Source of the DNA: Flavobacteriales bacterium UBA7878
GTDB lineage: Bacteria > Bacteroidota > Bacteroidia > Flavobacteriales > Schleiferiaceae
Assembly (NCBI GenBank): GCA_002501205.1
Contig: DLRW01000094.1
Span: 1 to 30,884 of the forward strand
DNA: 30,884 bases
Direction of reading: 5' to 3'
How positions within the stretch are numbered: position 1 is the stretch's first letter; the number at the start of each line of letters is the position of its first letter. Below are positions 16,978-25,370 of the stretch, piece by piece. The translations under genes were made by a program, and so were the position numbers. The notes below the pieces were generated by a model. It made no database searches, was not told the DNA's origin, and worked only from the letters and a program-made list of their open reading frames with translations.

Positions 16978-17664
16978 ATGAAAATCGCTAAACAAATCTT
17001 TGCATTAAGCTTAGCAGCAGGTATGGTGGCTTGTAATAATGCTCCAGAAGCCAATGTTCAAGCTGAGGACGCAAAACAAGTAGATGAATCTAAATCTGCT
17101 GAAGCTGTTGCTTATGCTGCTTTAACCGACGCCGATGAAATCAACTGGAGAGGTTACAAAACTTACTCTAACAGTGAGCACACTGGTGTAATTCAAGTAA
17201 GTGAAGGTGAGTTTAAAGTTAAAGAAGGTCAATTAGTGGGTGGTGAGTTCACTATCGACATGAATTCTATCCAGAATTTGGATGTAGAAAGTGATGAGTA
17301 CCGTGCTAAGTTGGAAGGTCACTTAAAGAGTCCTGACTTCTTCCATGTAGATTCCTTCCCTACTGCTACTTTCGTTATTACTGAAGTAAGTCCTGCTGAG
17401 GCTGGTGCCGAATCCGGAGCTACTCATAACATTACCGGAAACCTTACCTTACGTGGTATTACCAAGAGCATTACCTTCGGAGCCAAAGTAAGCGTAGATG
17501 ATAACAATGTTAGCCTTTCAGCACCTAAAGTGATTATCGATCGTAGTCAATGGAACGTACGTTTCCGTTCTACTTCTTTCGCGCAATTTGCAGATATTGC
17601 TAAAGAAGAGGCTATCGATAACAGCATTGAGTTGAACCTGAACATTCAGGGAGCAAAGAGCTAA
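16978..17664 (+). CDS. YceI-family lipoprotein
   Basis: Lipoprotein of 228 residues. The signal peptide MKIAKQIFALSLAAGMVAC has lipobox MVAC, so Cys19 would be lipidated. The YceI beta-barrel domain (about 45-228) begins at INWRGYKTYSNSEHTGVI and includes GGEFTIDMNSIQNLD, HLKSPDFFHVDSFPTATFVI and NLTLRGITKSITFGAKV. YceI proteins form lipocalin-like barrels that bind long isoprenoid or fatty ligands in the periplasm; the ligand here is unknown. A longer open frame begins at 16894, but it would run through the promoter and bury the lipobox, so I reject that start. Codons are strongly biased (GGT, CGT, GTA), resembling rpoC, which suggests high expression. The gene has its own promoter and terminator. 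Confidence 0.92.
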   Translation: MKIAKQIFALSLAAGMVACNNAPEANVQAEDAKQVDESKSAEAVAYAALTDADEINWRGYKTYSNSEHTGVIQVSEGEFKVKEGQLVGGEFTIDMNSIQNLDVESDEYRAKLEGHLKSPDFFHVDSFPTATFVITEVSPAEAGAESGATHNITGNLTLRGITKSITFGAKVSVDDNNVSLSAPKVIIDRSQWNVRFRSTSFAQFADIAKEEAIDNSIELNLNIQGAKS

Positions 17665-17684
17665 AAAGCATTTCTTAAGTATAC

Positions 17685-17714
17685 AAGGCCCCTGTTATCG
17701 CAGGGGCCTTTTTT
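17685..17714 (+). terminator. Intrinsic terminator after the YceI gene
   Basis: AAGGCCCCTG (17685-17694) pairs perfectly with CAGGGGCCTT (17701-17710) across a six-base loop and is followed by a T run to 17714. This is a 10-bp, strong hairpin, suited to a highly expressed single gene. Confidence 0.95.
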
Positions 17715-17731
17715 ATTTTCGGGCAAAAGTT

Positions 17732-18430
17732 ATGGGCAGTGCTATATATGGTCGAGCTATTAAGGATTGGTCGGAAGATGATCAGCCTCGCGCTAAAATG
17801 ATCAATAAAGGCCCCTCGGTACTTAGTGATGCCGAGCTGCTCAGTATTTTAATGGGCAGTGGAAAGGCCGGTCAATCGGCCCTGGATATATCGCGCCATA
17901 TTCTAGATTCTGTGAGCCATAATTTATTGGAGTTTTCCCGTCTGAGTATTACTGATCTAGAAGGCTTCGAAGGAGTAGGACCAGCTAAAGCGGTGCGATT
18001 GCAAGCAGCTATCGAATTAGGACGACGGCGCGAATTGGCAGGAGCCCTGCAACGAAAAATAGTTTCTTCCAGTGCCGAAGCTTATTCAATCCTTAAATCG
18101 AAATTATCGGATTTAAGGCATGAAGAATTTTGGGTCCTATTTCTCAATAACCGCAATCAAGTATTAGCTCAACATCGTATAAGTAAAGGAGGCTTAAGTG
18201 GTACTACTGCAGATCCTCGTGAGGTGTTTCAAATTGCTTTACGATTACAAAGTACCGGAATCATTCTGGCCCACAATCATCCCAGTGGAGCACTGCGCCC
18301 CAGCGTTTCAGATGATCGCTTAACTCAACAAATGAAAGCCGCCGGTGACTTATTGGTCATAAAAGTTTTGGATCACTTGATCATTACCGAATCGGGATAT
18401 TTCAGTTATAGTGATGAGGGGGAGCTTTAA
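17732..18430 (+). CDS. radC: RadC family (UPF0758) JAMM-domain protein
   Basis: Protein of 232 residues, normal for RadC. The N-terminal part has IKDWSEDDQPRAKM and a helix-hairpin-helix at about 72-95 (LEGFEGVGPAKAVRLQAAIE). The C-terminal JAMM metalloprotease-like domain carries H181-N-H183-P-S-G186 with S191 and D194, so the zinc ligands are intact. The old name implies DNA repair, but that phenotype was later assigned elsewhere in E. coli, so the molecular role is uncertain. It sits just after the YceI terminator and 28 bases before the deacetylase gene. TATTTTCG at 17714-17721 is a one-mismatch -7 element that may drive it. Confidence 0.93.
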   Translation: MGSAIYGRAIKDWSEDDQPRAKMINKGPSVLSDAELLSILMGSGKAGQSALDISRHILDSVSHNLLEFSRLSITDLEGFEGVGPAKAVRLQAAIELGRRRELAGALQRKIVSSSAEAYSILKSKLSDLRHEEFWVLFLNNRNQVLAQHRISKGGLSGTTADPREVFQIALRLQSTGIILAHNHPSGALRPSVSDDRLTQQMKAAGDLLVIKVLDHLIITESGYFSYSDEGEL

Positions 18431-18446
18431 TCCATAATCACCTCCT

Positions 18447-18454
18447 TATCTTTG
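18447..18454 (+). promoter_or_regulatory. -7-like element immediately before the deacetylase-like gene
   Basis: TATCTTTG fits TAnnTTTG, but only four bases separate it from the ATG at 18459 and there is no clear -33 partner. If it is used, the transcript would be leaderless or translation would begin at the in-frame ATG at 18483. Confidence 0.35.
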
Positions 18455-18458
18455 TTGC

Positions 18459-19763
18459 ATGATCCTCTTGTACACCACCGCAATGAGTCCGCGTATACGC
18501 TATGTAGCGCGACTTGTATTCCAGAATTTACTGGGCCTTGAGTTGCGATTTACGCATGACAAAGAGGAATACCTTTTATCCACCTTACCCAAAATCAACT
18601 ACTCTAGGGATTTCTTACAGAGCGGAATCTATTTGCAATGTGCTCATCTTCTGTTTGAAACCGATATATCGGAACAGGAATTAAAACCAGGACAGTACAA
18701 AGGAGTTCCTACCTTGTTTCAAAGCTCACAGCAATCGCATTTACCTTTTGATCCACTGGCGGCGTCATTTTATCTGGTAAGCCGCTATGAGGAGTATATG
18801 CCATTTATTCCTGACGAGCATCTGCGTTTCCCTGCTCAGGAATCCATTCTTTATAAAATGGAGGCCTTATCCATTCCATTGGTAAATGCCTGGGCAGAAA
18901 TTATTGCAGATTTACTCAAGGAACAAAATCCAAATATTGAGTTTAAGAAACCACAGTATCAATTTTACAATTCGGTAGATATAGATAATGCTGCAGCCTT
19001 TCTGGGGAAAGGTATTTTCAGGGCTTTGGGAGGATACCTACAAGACTTTGTTTCTTTGAATTTTAGAAGAGTGCTGGCGCGCAGTCGCTGTATTTTTATG
19101 GGGGAGAAAGATCCTTTCGATACTTTCGACTTTGTGCTTTCTCTGCAGGAGAAATACAAGTTCCAAACCATTTATTTCGCCTTGTTTGGACGGATGGGGC
19201 AGTATGATCGAAGTCTTACCCGCTACAGCACACGATTACAACGTTATTTGAAGGGAATTGCGGATTTCTGTGAAATGGGAATACATCCTTCCTACCGCTC
19301 TAATGACAATTTCGATTGGCTTGAGGAGGAAATCACCGCCCTGCAAAGAGTGCTTAAGAAGGACATCACAAAGAGTCGCCAACATTTCCTGAAGCTCAAA
19401 TTTCCAAGCACCTATCGGAATCTACTGCAATTAGAGCTTACGGATGATTATTCTATGGGCTATGCCTCGGAGCATGGCTTTAGAGCAGGAATTTGTACTC
19501 CTTTTCGGTTCTATGATTTGGAGCAGGAAGTTGAAACCCCCTTACTAATTCACCCTTTCCCTTTTATGGATGGGACTTTTATTTATTATCTCAAGCAAAA
19601 GCCAGCCGAAGCCTGGCCAATTATTGAATATTATATCGAAACCTATCGTAAATACGGAGGGGAGTTTATTCCCATTTGGCACAATCGCATTTACAGTGAA
19701 AAGGAAGCGGAATGGGAAGGCTGGAATGAGGTTTTTGAAAAAATGGTGAAGGCGGCAGTATGA
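18459..19763 (+). CDS. Polysaccharide deacetylase-like protein (DUF7033 type)
   Basis: Protein of 434 residues without a signal peptide. The N-terminal third (MILLYTTAMSPRIRYVARLV to about 110) resembles the DUF7033 region that precedes an NodB-like fold in Bacteroidota. From about 165 the carbohydrate-esterase-like core shows NSVDIDNA at 170-177 (counterpart of the TFDVD metal motif), G-I-H276-P-S-Y-R280, GFRAGICTPFRFYDL and LLIHPFPFMDGT. These suggest a metal-binding deacetylase for a cell-envelope or exported polysaccharide, but activity is not proven. I keep the ATG at 18459 because MILLYT matches the N-terminus of relatives as I recall them; 18483 is the alternative. Its stop overlaps the next start by four bases. 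Confidence 0.8.
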   Translation: MILLYTTAMSPRIRYVARLVFQNLLGLELRFTHDKEEYLLSTLPKINYSRDFLQSGIYLQCAHLLFETDISEQELKPGQYKGVPTLFQSSQQSHLPFDPLAASFYLVSRYEEYMPFIPDEHLRFPAQESILYKMEALSIPLVNAWAEIIADLLKEQNPNIEFKKPQYQFYNSVDIDNAAAFLGKGIFRALGGYLQDFVSLNFRRVLARSRCIFMGEKDPFDTFDFVLSLQEKYKFQTIYFALFGRMGQYDRSLTRYSTRLQRYLKGIADFCEMGIHPSYRSNDNFDWLEEEITALQRVLKKDITKSRQHFLKLKFPSTYRNLLQLELTDDYSMGYASEHGFRAGICTPFRFYDLEQEVETPLLIHPFPFMDGTFIYYLKQKPAEAWPIIEYYIETYRKYGGEFIPIWHNRIYSEKEAEWEGWNEVFEKMVKAAV

Positions 19764-20680
19764 TACAGTTGCTTTCACAAAATCACCTCGATTTAAAGAA
19801 GTACGATAGCTGCGTGCAAAGAGACGTCACCAGTTTACCCTATGCACACTCCTGGTATCTCAATTCGGTTTGTGAGCAGTGGGAATGCTTGGTTTTAGAT
19901 GATTACGAAGCCGTTTGGCCCTTGCCTTATCGCCATTTATGGGGCCAGAAGTACTATTTTCGTCCCTATGGTGTCCAACAACTGGGGATTTACAGTAAGA
20001 AGGAATTAAGTGATGAGGTCATTGCCTCTTTTTTGGCGGAGCTTTCACGACAAGTACGATTCGCAGATATCTACCTCAATGAAGGCCAGAAATTGGAAAT
20101 CAACTCCAAAACCAGCTGGCAATTTCAAGGTCAGCCCAATTTGCTATTGGAAATGGGGCGCTCCTATGAAAAGATCTACCAAGGCTTTAATACCAATCTT
20201 CGGCGTAAGCTCAAGAAAAGCTCCAAAGAGAATTTTGAATTATTTGAGAATGACGGGCCAGAGGTTTTACTCAAACTTTTCCGTGAAAATCAAGGTGAGG
20301 AATTAAAGTTACCAGAGGCTTTTTACCGCGACTTTAAAAAACTGCTCTTTCAATTAATGCATAAGGGATTGGCCCAGATTTACACCCTTTATGGTGGTCC
20401 TAATCAATTAGTAGCCGGAGCATTTTTCTTGCAGTATCGCGAGCGAAGCATTTTCCTTTTTTCGGCGACTTCAGACTATGGGAAAAACACCAATGCCATG
20501 GCGCATTTGATTAATGAGTATATAATCTTCCATTCTGAGAAATTTAAAGTCCTGGATTTCGAAGGATCCAAACAAGCTGGATTGGCGCGTTTTTATGCCT
20601 CTTTTGGTGCGCAGGAAATACAATATCCCCGCTTGTATTTAAATCGTTTACCCTGGCCACTTTCTAGCTTTCGCCGATGA
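19760..20680 (+). CDS. FemAB/GNAT-like acyltransferase family protein
   Basis: Soluble protein of 306 residues. The segment YEKIYQGFNTNLRRKLKKSS, then an acidic stretch, and the C-terminal half with VAGAFFLQYRERSIFLFSAT, NAMAHLINEYIIFHSE and LDFEGSKQAGLARFYASFGA follow the pattern of FemAB-like (Acetyltransf_6) proteins, in which the last block shapes the acyl donor pocket. The N-terminal half (PYAHSWYLNSVCEQWE and WPLPYRHLWGQKYYF) is typical of the same group. The acceptor is unknown; an envelope polymer or lipid is likely given the adjoining deacetylase-like gene. Start and stop overlap both neighbours by four bases (ATGA), indicating coupled translation. Confidence 0.75.
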   Translation: MIQLLSQNHLDLKKYDSCVQRDVTSLPYAHSWYLNSVCEQWECLVLDDYEAVWPLPYRHLWGQKYYFRPYGVQQLGIYSKKELSDEVIASFLAELSRQVRFADIYLNEGQKLEINSKTSWQFQGQPNLLLEMGRSYEKIYQGFNTNLRRKLKKSSKENFELFENDGPEVLLKLFRENQGEELKLPEAFYRDFKKLLFQLMHKGLAQIYTLYGGPNQLVAGAFFLQYRERSIFLFSATSDYGKNTNAMAHLINEYIIFHSEKFKVLDFEGSKQAGLARFYASFGAQEIQYPRLYLNRLPWPLSSFRR

Positions 20681-21384
20681 AAAGTAAATACCAACATCTG
20701 TTTTTTGACTTAGATCATACCCTGTGGGATTTTGAAACCAATTCGCAAGAAGCACTCCTGGATTTATACCAGCGCTATGATTTGGAGCATCAGCTCAATG
20801 CTCCGGTCCAGGACTTCTTAAAGGCCTATTATCAAATTAATGATGCCTTGTGGAAATTGTATCGTGAAGGAAAGGTGACCAAAGCGAATTTGCGCCATCA
20901 ACGTTTCCAAAAGGCCTTTCACAGTTTTGGTCCATTGGAAGAGGAGGTCATTGCTAAATTCGAAGAGGAGTATATGAGTCTGGCTCCGCAAAAAACCGCA
21001 TTAATGCCGGGTACCCTGGAGATGTTAAGTAATTTGAAAGGGCATTTCAACATGCATATCATTACCAATGGATTTGAAGAAACCCAGAAGGTGAAATTGC
21101 AAGGCAGTGGCCTGGCACCATTTTTCGAGGTATTAATGTGTAGCGATACTTTAGGAGTCAATAAACCTGAGTCCAAGATTTTTGTGAGTGCCCTTAAAGA
21201 AGCCGGCGCCCATCGGAAGAATTCCTTGATGATTGGCGATAATCTGCAAGTAGATATTTTAGGGGCCCGTAATACCGGGATTGATCAGGTTTATTACAAT
21301 CCTCAGGGAGAAAGCCATACTGAGAAACCTACTTTGGAGATTCGTCATTGGTCAGAGCTTCCTGCCTATTTGCTGCAGGCCTAA
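20677..21384 (+). CDS. HAD-family phosphatase, YjjG-like noncanonical pyrimidine nucleotidase
   Basis: Protein of 235 residues. HAD motif I is FFDLDHTLWDF with nucleophile D11 and acid D13, motif II is HIITNGF, motif III includes the Lys of NKPESKIF, and motif IV is MIGDNLQVDILGARN. The motif I context DLDHTLWDFETNS and the cap sequence with NDALWKLYREGKV are typical of YjjG, which hydrolyses 5'-nucleotides, including mutagenic pyrimidine analogues. I leave the symbol blank because HAD substrate calls are unreliable. It is the last gene of the overlapping trio. Its final 56 bases overlap a convergent gene on the minus strand. Confidence 0.85.
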   Translation: MKSKYQHLFFDLDHTLWDFETNSQEALLDLYQRYDLEHQLNAPVQDFLKAYYQINDALWKLYREGKVTKANLRHQRFQKAFHSFGPLEEEVIAKFEEEYMSLAPQKTALMPGTLEMLSNLKGHFNMHIITNGFEETQKVKLQGSGLAPFFEVLMCSDTLGVNKPESKIFVSALKEAGAHRKNSLMIGDNLQVDILGARNTGIDQVYYNPQGESHTEKPTLEIRHWSELPAYLLQA

Positions 21385-21742
21385 GCCGAGATCGGTTTTT
21401 ATAATGATAAGCGGTGTATTGATAGCTGCCATTTATGGGGCTACGCTTTACACTGATCCGAACGCTAATTTCATCGCCCGCACCAACACCTGGAAAGGTG
21501 GCCAAATCACTTTTAATAGCCTGGGTACTCCAATAAAAGGTGAACAAAAGCGTATCACCAATTTCAATTCCATAAGGGTTTGGATCTACCTTTTCTACTC
21601 TTAAAACCGCACGATCGTCGGTGCCTTGCAAGGTGAACAGAACCTTAGCATTTATTGGAAAGGTTTCAATAGGAATTACCTGTCTTTCTTGCCCTTTTAG
21701 GCCTAAACCCAGGAGAAGAAAGGCTAAAAGCCAAACGCGCAT
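21329..21742 (-). CDS. Small secreted protein of unknown function
   Basis: Protein of 137 residues beginning MRVWLLAFLLLGLGLKGQER, a clear signal peptide. The mature part looks like a small beta-rich domain (INAKVLFTLQGTDD; GIEIGDTLLFTFYWST; GAGDEISVRISVKRS). I do not recognise a family. The frame stays open to 21787, but I start it at 21742 because the signal peptide begins there and a perfect promoter (21758-21787) lies in the extension. The 3' end overlaps the last 56 bases of the HAD gene on the other strand. Competing + strand frames here lack such support. The last 20 or so residues (RLRPAANRQEALTNDESPK), encoded antisense to the HAD gene, look less protein-like. Confidence 0.7.
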   Translation of the reverse strand: MRVWLLAFLLLGLGLKGQERQVIPIETFPINAKVLFTLQGTDDRAVLRVEKVDPNPYGIEIGDTLLFTFYWSTQAIKSDLATFPGVGAGDEISVRISVKRSPINGSYQYTAYHYKNRSRLRPAANRQEALTNDESPK

Positions 21743-21757
21743 GCCTCGAATTTTTCT

Positions 21758-21787
21758 CAAAGGTAGCAGGGAACTCAAGAATAGCAA
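21758..21787 (-). promoter_or_regulatory. Consensus promoter for the small secreted protein gene
   Basis: On the minus strand TTG (21787-21785), a 19-base spacer and TACCTTTG (21765-21758) match the Bacteroidota -33/-7 pattern exactly, 15 bases before the ATG at 21742. Confidence 0.75.
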
Positions 21788-21845
21788 GCACTCATGAGCA
21801 AAAGCGATGTTTCAATAAGTATGGTGCTGCTCCCCCTTGCTTTAT

Positions 21846-21853
21846 TAAATTTG
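21846..21853 (+). promoter_or_regulatory. -7 element for the icmF gene
   Basis: TAAATTTG matches TAnnTTTG and lies 20 bases before the ATG at 21874. The -33 position shows only GTG (21824-21826) at the 19-base spacing, so the promoter is plausible but not perfect. Confidence 0.55.
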
Positions 21854-21873
21854 CGCTACTCAAAAAATGCGCT

Positions 21874-24800
21874 ATGCAAGACATTGCTCCATATACTCCT
21901 AAAAACAAAGTTCGCATTGTTACTGCGGCCTCTTTATTCGATGGTCACGATGCAGCTATCAATATTATGCGAAGGATTATTCAAGCTACGGGCTGTGAAG
22001 TAATCCATTTGGGCCACGATCGCTCAGTAGAAGAAGTGGTAAATACCGCCATTCAAGAAGATGCTCAGGCTATCGCTATGACTTCCTACCAGGGAGGTCA
22101 TATCGAATACTTTAAATATATGCACGATCTCTTAAAGGAGAAAGGTGCTCCTCACATCAAAATTTTTGGTGGTGGCGGTGGAGTAATTCTGCCCGAAGAA
22201 ATCAAGGAATTACAGGATTACGGGATTGATCGTATCTATTCTCCGGATGATGGTCGCGCTATGGGATTACAAGGCATGATCAATGATATGATCCAGCAAA
22301 GTGATTTCCCAACTGGAACTAAGCTCAATGGCGAATTAAAACATTTAAAGACTAAGTCTAAGCCAGATATTGCGCGTCTCATTTCCGCAGCTGAAAACAA
22401 TATGGATCTGCATCGCGATGTTTTGGATCAGGTAGATAAATTGGCGGCAGAATCGAAAAGTCCGGTATTGGGAATTACCGGAACCGGAGGTGCTGGTAAG
22501 AGCTCCCTGGTTGATGAATTGGTTCGTCGCTTTTTAATGGACCATCCGGAGAAAACCATGGCCATTGTATCGGTAGACCCTTCCAAACGTAAAACAGGCG
22601 GAGCCTTATTAGGTGACCGTATTCGAATGAATGCCATTCGCAATGACCGCGTTTATATGCGCTCCCTGGCTACTCGTCAAAGTAATTTGGCTTTGAGTAA
22701 ACATGTACAGGAGGCTATCAATATCCTTAAGGCGGCCGAATATGATTTAATTGTATTGGAGACCTCTGGTATTGGACAGAGCGATACTGAAATTTTAGAG
22801 CACAGCGATGTCTCTTTATATGTGATGACACCAGAATATGGTGCTGCAACGCAGTTGGAGAAAATCGATATGCTCGACTTCGCCGATCTGATTGCCCTTA
22901 ATAAATTCGATAAACGAGGTGCTCTCGATGCTTTGCGCGATGTTAAGAAGCAGTACCAACGCAATCATAATCTTTGGGATAAAAACCCGGATGATATGCC
23001 GGTATTTGGCAGTATTGCCAGCCAGTTTAACGATCCTGGAACCAATGCTCTCTATCGTGCCATTATGGATGCATTGGTAGAAAAAGCAGGTGCAAAGCAC
23101 TTAAAAAGTGACTTTAAGAGTAGTGGTGAAATGAGTGAGAAGATTTACATCATCCCACCCAATCGCACGCGATATTTATCTGAAATCTCGGAGAACAACC
23201 GCAGCTACGACCAAAAGGTGCAGAAGGAAGCGGAAGTAGCTCAGAAGCTTTATGGTTTATACCAGGCCATACTCAGCTTTGGCGGTCCCAATTTGCTGGC
23301 AGATGAACATGCTACAGTAGATACAGAGGGCACCTTAAAGGAGCTAGTGGATAAATTTCAGGAGATCAAGAAGGATTTGGATCCCCATAATTGGGATATC
23401 ATTAAGGCTTGGGAATCCAAAGTGAAACGCTATAAAGATGAGGTGTACTCTTTTAGCGTACGTGGAAAGGAAATCCGCATTGAAACTCATACCGAGTCTC
23501 TTTCTCATAATATGATTCCAAAGGTTTCGCTGCCACGCTATCAGGCATGGGGTGACCTATTAAGCTGGAATCTTCAGGAAAATGTTCCCGGAGAATTCCC
23601 CTATACCGCGGGCATCTATCCTTTCAAAAGAACCGGAGAGGACCCTACCCGAATGTTTGCAGGGGAAGGTGGTCCTGAGCGTACTAACCGTCGTTTCCAC
23701 TACGTGAGTCAGGATATGCCGGCCGCTCGATTAAGTACGGCATTTGACTCGGTTACTCTCTATGGTAATGATCCGGATTACCGCCCCGATATTTACGGGA
23801 AGATTGGTAATTCAGGGGTAAGCATCTGTAATTTATCGGATGCCAAGAAATTATATTCCGGTTTTAATTTAAGTGAGCCCACTACTTCCGTAAGTATGAC
23901 CATTAATGGTCCGGCGCCCATGCTTTTGGCTTTCTTTATGAATGCTGCCGTTGACCAACAATGTGAAATTTACATTCGCGAGAATGGCTTGGAAGCTCAG
24001 GTAGAAGCCAAGTTTAAGGAGCTTTATGATGATCAGGGAATTAGCCGACCATTCTATGAGGGGCTGCCTAAAAACAGTCCCAAGGATCGTATTGAAGAAA
24101 ATGTTCTTTCTGGGGTAGCGGTAAAGGGTCATCTCCCCAAAGGTAATAATGGCTTAGGCTTAATGCTTTTAGGCCTTACGGGCGATCAGGTATTAGATCC
24201 TGAGGTGTATGCCGGCATTCGTGCCAAGACCTTATCGGTAGTGCGCGGTACGGTTCAGGCGGATATCTTGAAAGAAGATCAGGCGCAAAACACCTGCATA
24301 TTCTCTACTGAGTTTGCCTTAAGGCTGATGGGGGATGTGCAGGAGAGCTTTATTAATAATAAGGTTCGAAACTTCTATTCGGTATCCATCTCAGGCTACC
24401 ACATTGCAGAGGCCGGTGCTAACCCGATAACCCAATTGGCCTTTACCCTGGCCAATGGCTTTACCTATGTAGAGTATTATTTAAGTCGGGGTATGGACAT
24501 TAATGATTTCGGTCCAAACCTGAGTTTCTTCTTCAGTAATGGTATTGATCCTGAATATGCCGTGATTGGGCGTGCTGCCCGTCGGATTTGGTCTAAGGCT
24601 TTAAAACATAAGTACGGAGCGAATGCTAGGGCTCAAATGTTGAAGTATCACATTCAGACTTCAGGTAGATCGCTCCATGCTCAGGAAATACAGTTTAATG
24701 ACATCCGTACCACCTTACAGGCCTTGTACGCGATTTATGATAACTGTAATTCACTGCATACCAATGCTTATGATGAGGCGATTACCACCCCAACTGAGGA

Positions 24801-25344
24801 AAGTGTGCGCCGAGCCATGGCCATTCAGCTGATCATCAATAAAGAATTGGGATTGGCGAAAAACGAAAATCCGATCCAGGGAAGCTTTATTATTGAAGAT
24901 TTAACGGATCTGGTGGAAGAAGCCGTATTAAGCGAATTTGATCGTATCACCGAAAGGGGAGGCGTATTAGGAGCCATGGAAACCATGTATCAACGTGGCA
25001 AAATTCAGGAAGAAAGCTTGTATTATGAAACCTTGAAGCATAATGGCGAAATGCCAATAATCGGAGTGAATACTTTCTTGAGTTCTGAAGGATCTCCTAC
25101 CACCACTCCAGGTGAGGTAATTCGCGCCACCAAGGAAGAGAAGGAGCAGCAAATCCAAAACCTGAATGAATTGCATGAGCGCAATGCTGGTCAGGCAAAA
25201 ATCTGGTTATCGAAATTGCAACAGGCAGCCATCAATAATGAGAATATGTTCGAGGTATTGATGGAAGCTACTAAGTTCTGTAGCTTAGGACAGATTACGT
25301 CTGCTTTATTTGAAGTAGGTGGGCAGTATCGCAGAAATATGTAA
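21874..25344 (+). CDS. icmF: Fused isobutyryl-CoA mutase (IcmF), B12-dependent acyl-CoA mutase with G-protein chaperone
   Basis: Cytoplasmic 1156-residue fusion enzyme. Domain order: B12-binding domain at about 10-150 with D23-G-H25-D (H25 is the lower axial cobalt ligand) and GGGGGVILPEE; a MeaI/ArgK-like GTPase with Walker A G203-T-G-G-A-G208-K209-S210 and SVDPSKRKTGGALLGDRIRM, then LIALNKFDKRGA; and the mutase barrel from about 540, with PYTAGIYPFKR at 576-586 followed by EDPTRMFAGEGGPERTNRRF. The fusion order and the FAGEGGPERTN block identify IcmF rather than methylmalonyl-CoA mutase. It interconverts isobutyryl-CoA and n-butyryl-CoA; related IcmFs also act on isovaleryl- or pivalyl-CoA, so the exact substrate is open. 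It is monocistronic, with its own terminator. Confidence 0.95.
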   Translation: MQDIAPYTPKNKVRIVTAASLFDGHDAAINIMRRIIQATGCEVIHLGHDRSVEEVVNTAIQEDAQAIAMTSYQGGHIEYFKYMHDLLKEKGAPHIKIFGGGGGVILPEEIKELQDYGIDRIYSPDDGRAMGLQGMINDMIQQSDFPTGTKLNGELKHLKTKSKPDIARLISAAENNMDLHRDVLDQVDKLAAESKSPVLGITGTGGAGKSSLVDELVRRFLMDHPEKTMAIVSVDPSKRKTGGALLGDRIRMNAIRNDRVYMRSLATRQSNLALSKHVQEAINILKAAEYDLIVLETSGIGQSDTEILEHSDVSLYVMTPEYGAATQLEKIDMLDFADLIALNKFDKRGALDALRDVKKQYQRNHNLWDKNPDDMPVFGSIASQFNDPGTNALYRAIMDALVEKAGAKHLKSDFKSSGEMSEKIYIIPPNRTRYLSEISENNRSYDQKVQKEAEVAQKLYGLYQAILSFGGPNLLADEHATVDTEGTLKELVDKFQEIKKDLDPHNWDIIKAWESKVKRYKDEVYSFSVRGKEIRIETHTESLSHNMIPKVSLPRYQAWGDLLSWNLQENVPGEFPYTAGIYPFKRTGEDPTRMFAGEGGPERTNRRFHYVSQDMPAARLSTAFDSVTLYGNDPDYRPDIYGKIGNSGVSICNLSDAKKLYSGFNLSEPTTSVSMTINGPAPMLLAFFMNAAVDQQCEIYIRENGLEAQVEAKFKELYDDQGISRPFYEGLPKNSPKDRIEENVLSGVAVKGHLPKGNNGLGLMLLGLTGDQVLDPEVYAGIRAKTLSVVRGTVQADILKEDQAQNTCIFSTEFALRLMGDVQESFINNKVRNFYSVSISGYHIAEAGANPITQLAFTLANGFTYVEYYLSRGMDINDFGPNLSFFFSNGIDPEYAVIGRAARRIWSKALKHKYGANARAQMLKYHIQTSGRSLHAQEIQFNDIRTTLQALYAIYDNCNSLHTNAYDEAITTPTEESVRRAMAIQLIINKELGLAKNENPIQGSFIIEDLTDLVEEAVLSEFDRITERGGVLGAMETMYQRGKIQEESLYYETLKHNGEMPIIGVNTFLSSEGSPTTTPGEVIRATKEEKEQQIQNLNELHERNAGQAKIWLSKLQQAAINNENMFEVLMEATKFCSLGQITSALFEVGGQYRRNM

Positions 25345-25370
25345 TAAAAGATTATCGACTAATCACCTGA

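Noticed and set aside
21281..21604. A 107-residue + strand frame overlapping the HAD gene end
   Set aside because: No signal, domain or promoter; the minus-strand frame over the same bases has a signal peptide and an exact promoter.
21794..22003. A 69-residue + strand frame spanning the icmF start
   Set aside because: It overlaps the conserved N-terminus of icmF in another frame and contains the icmF -7 element.
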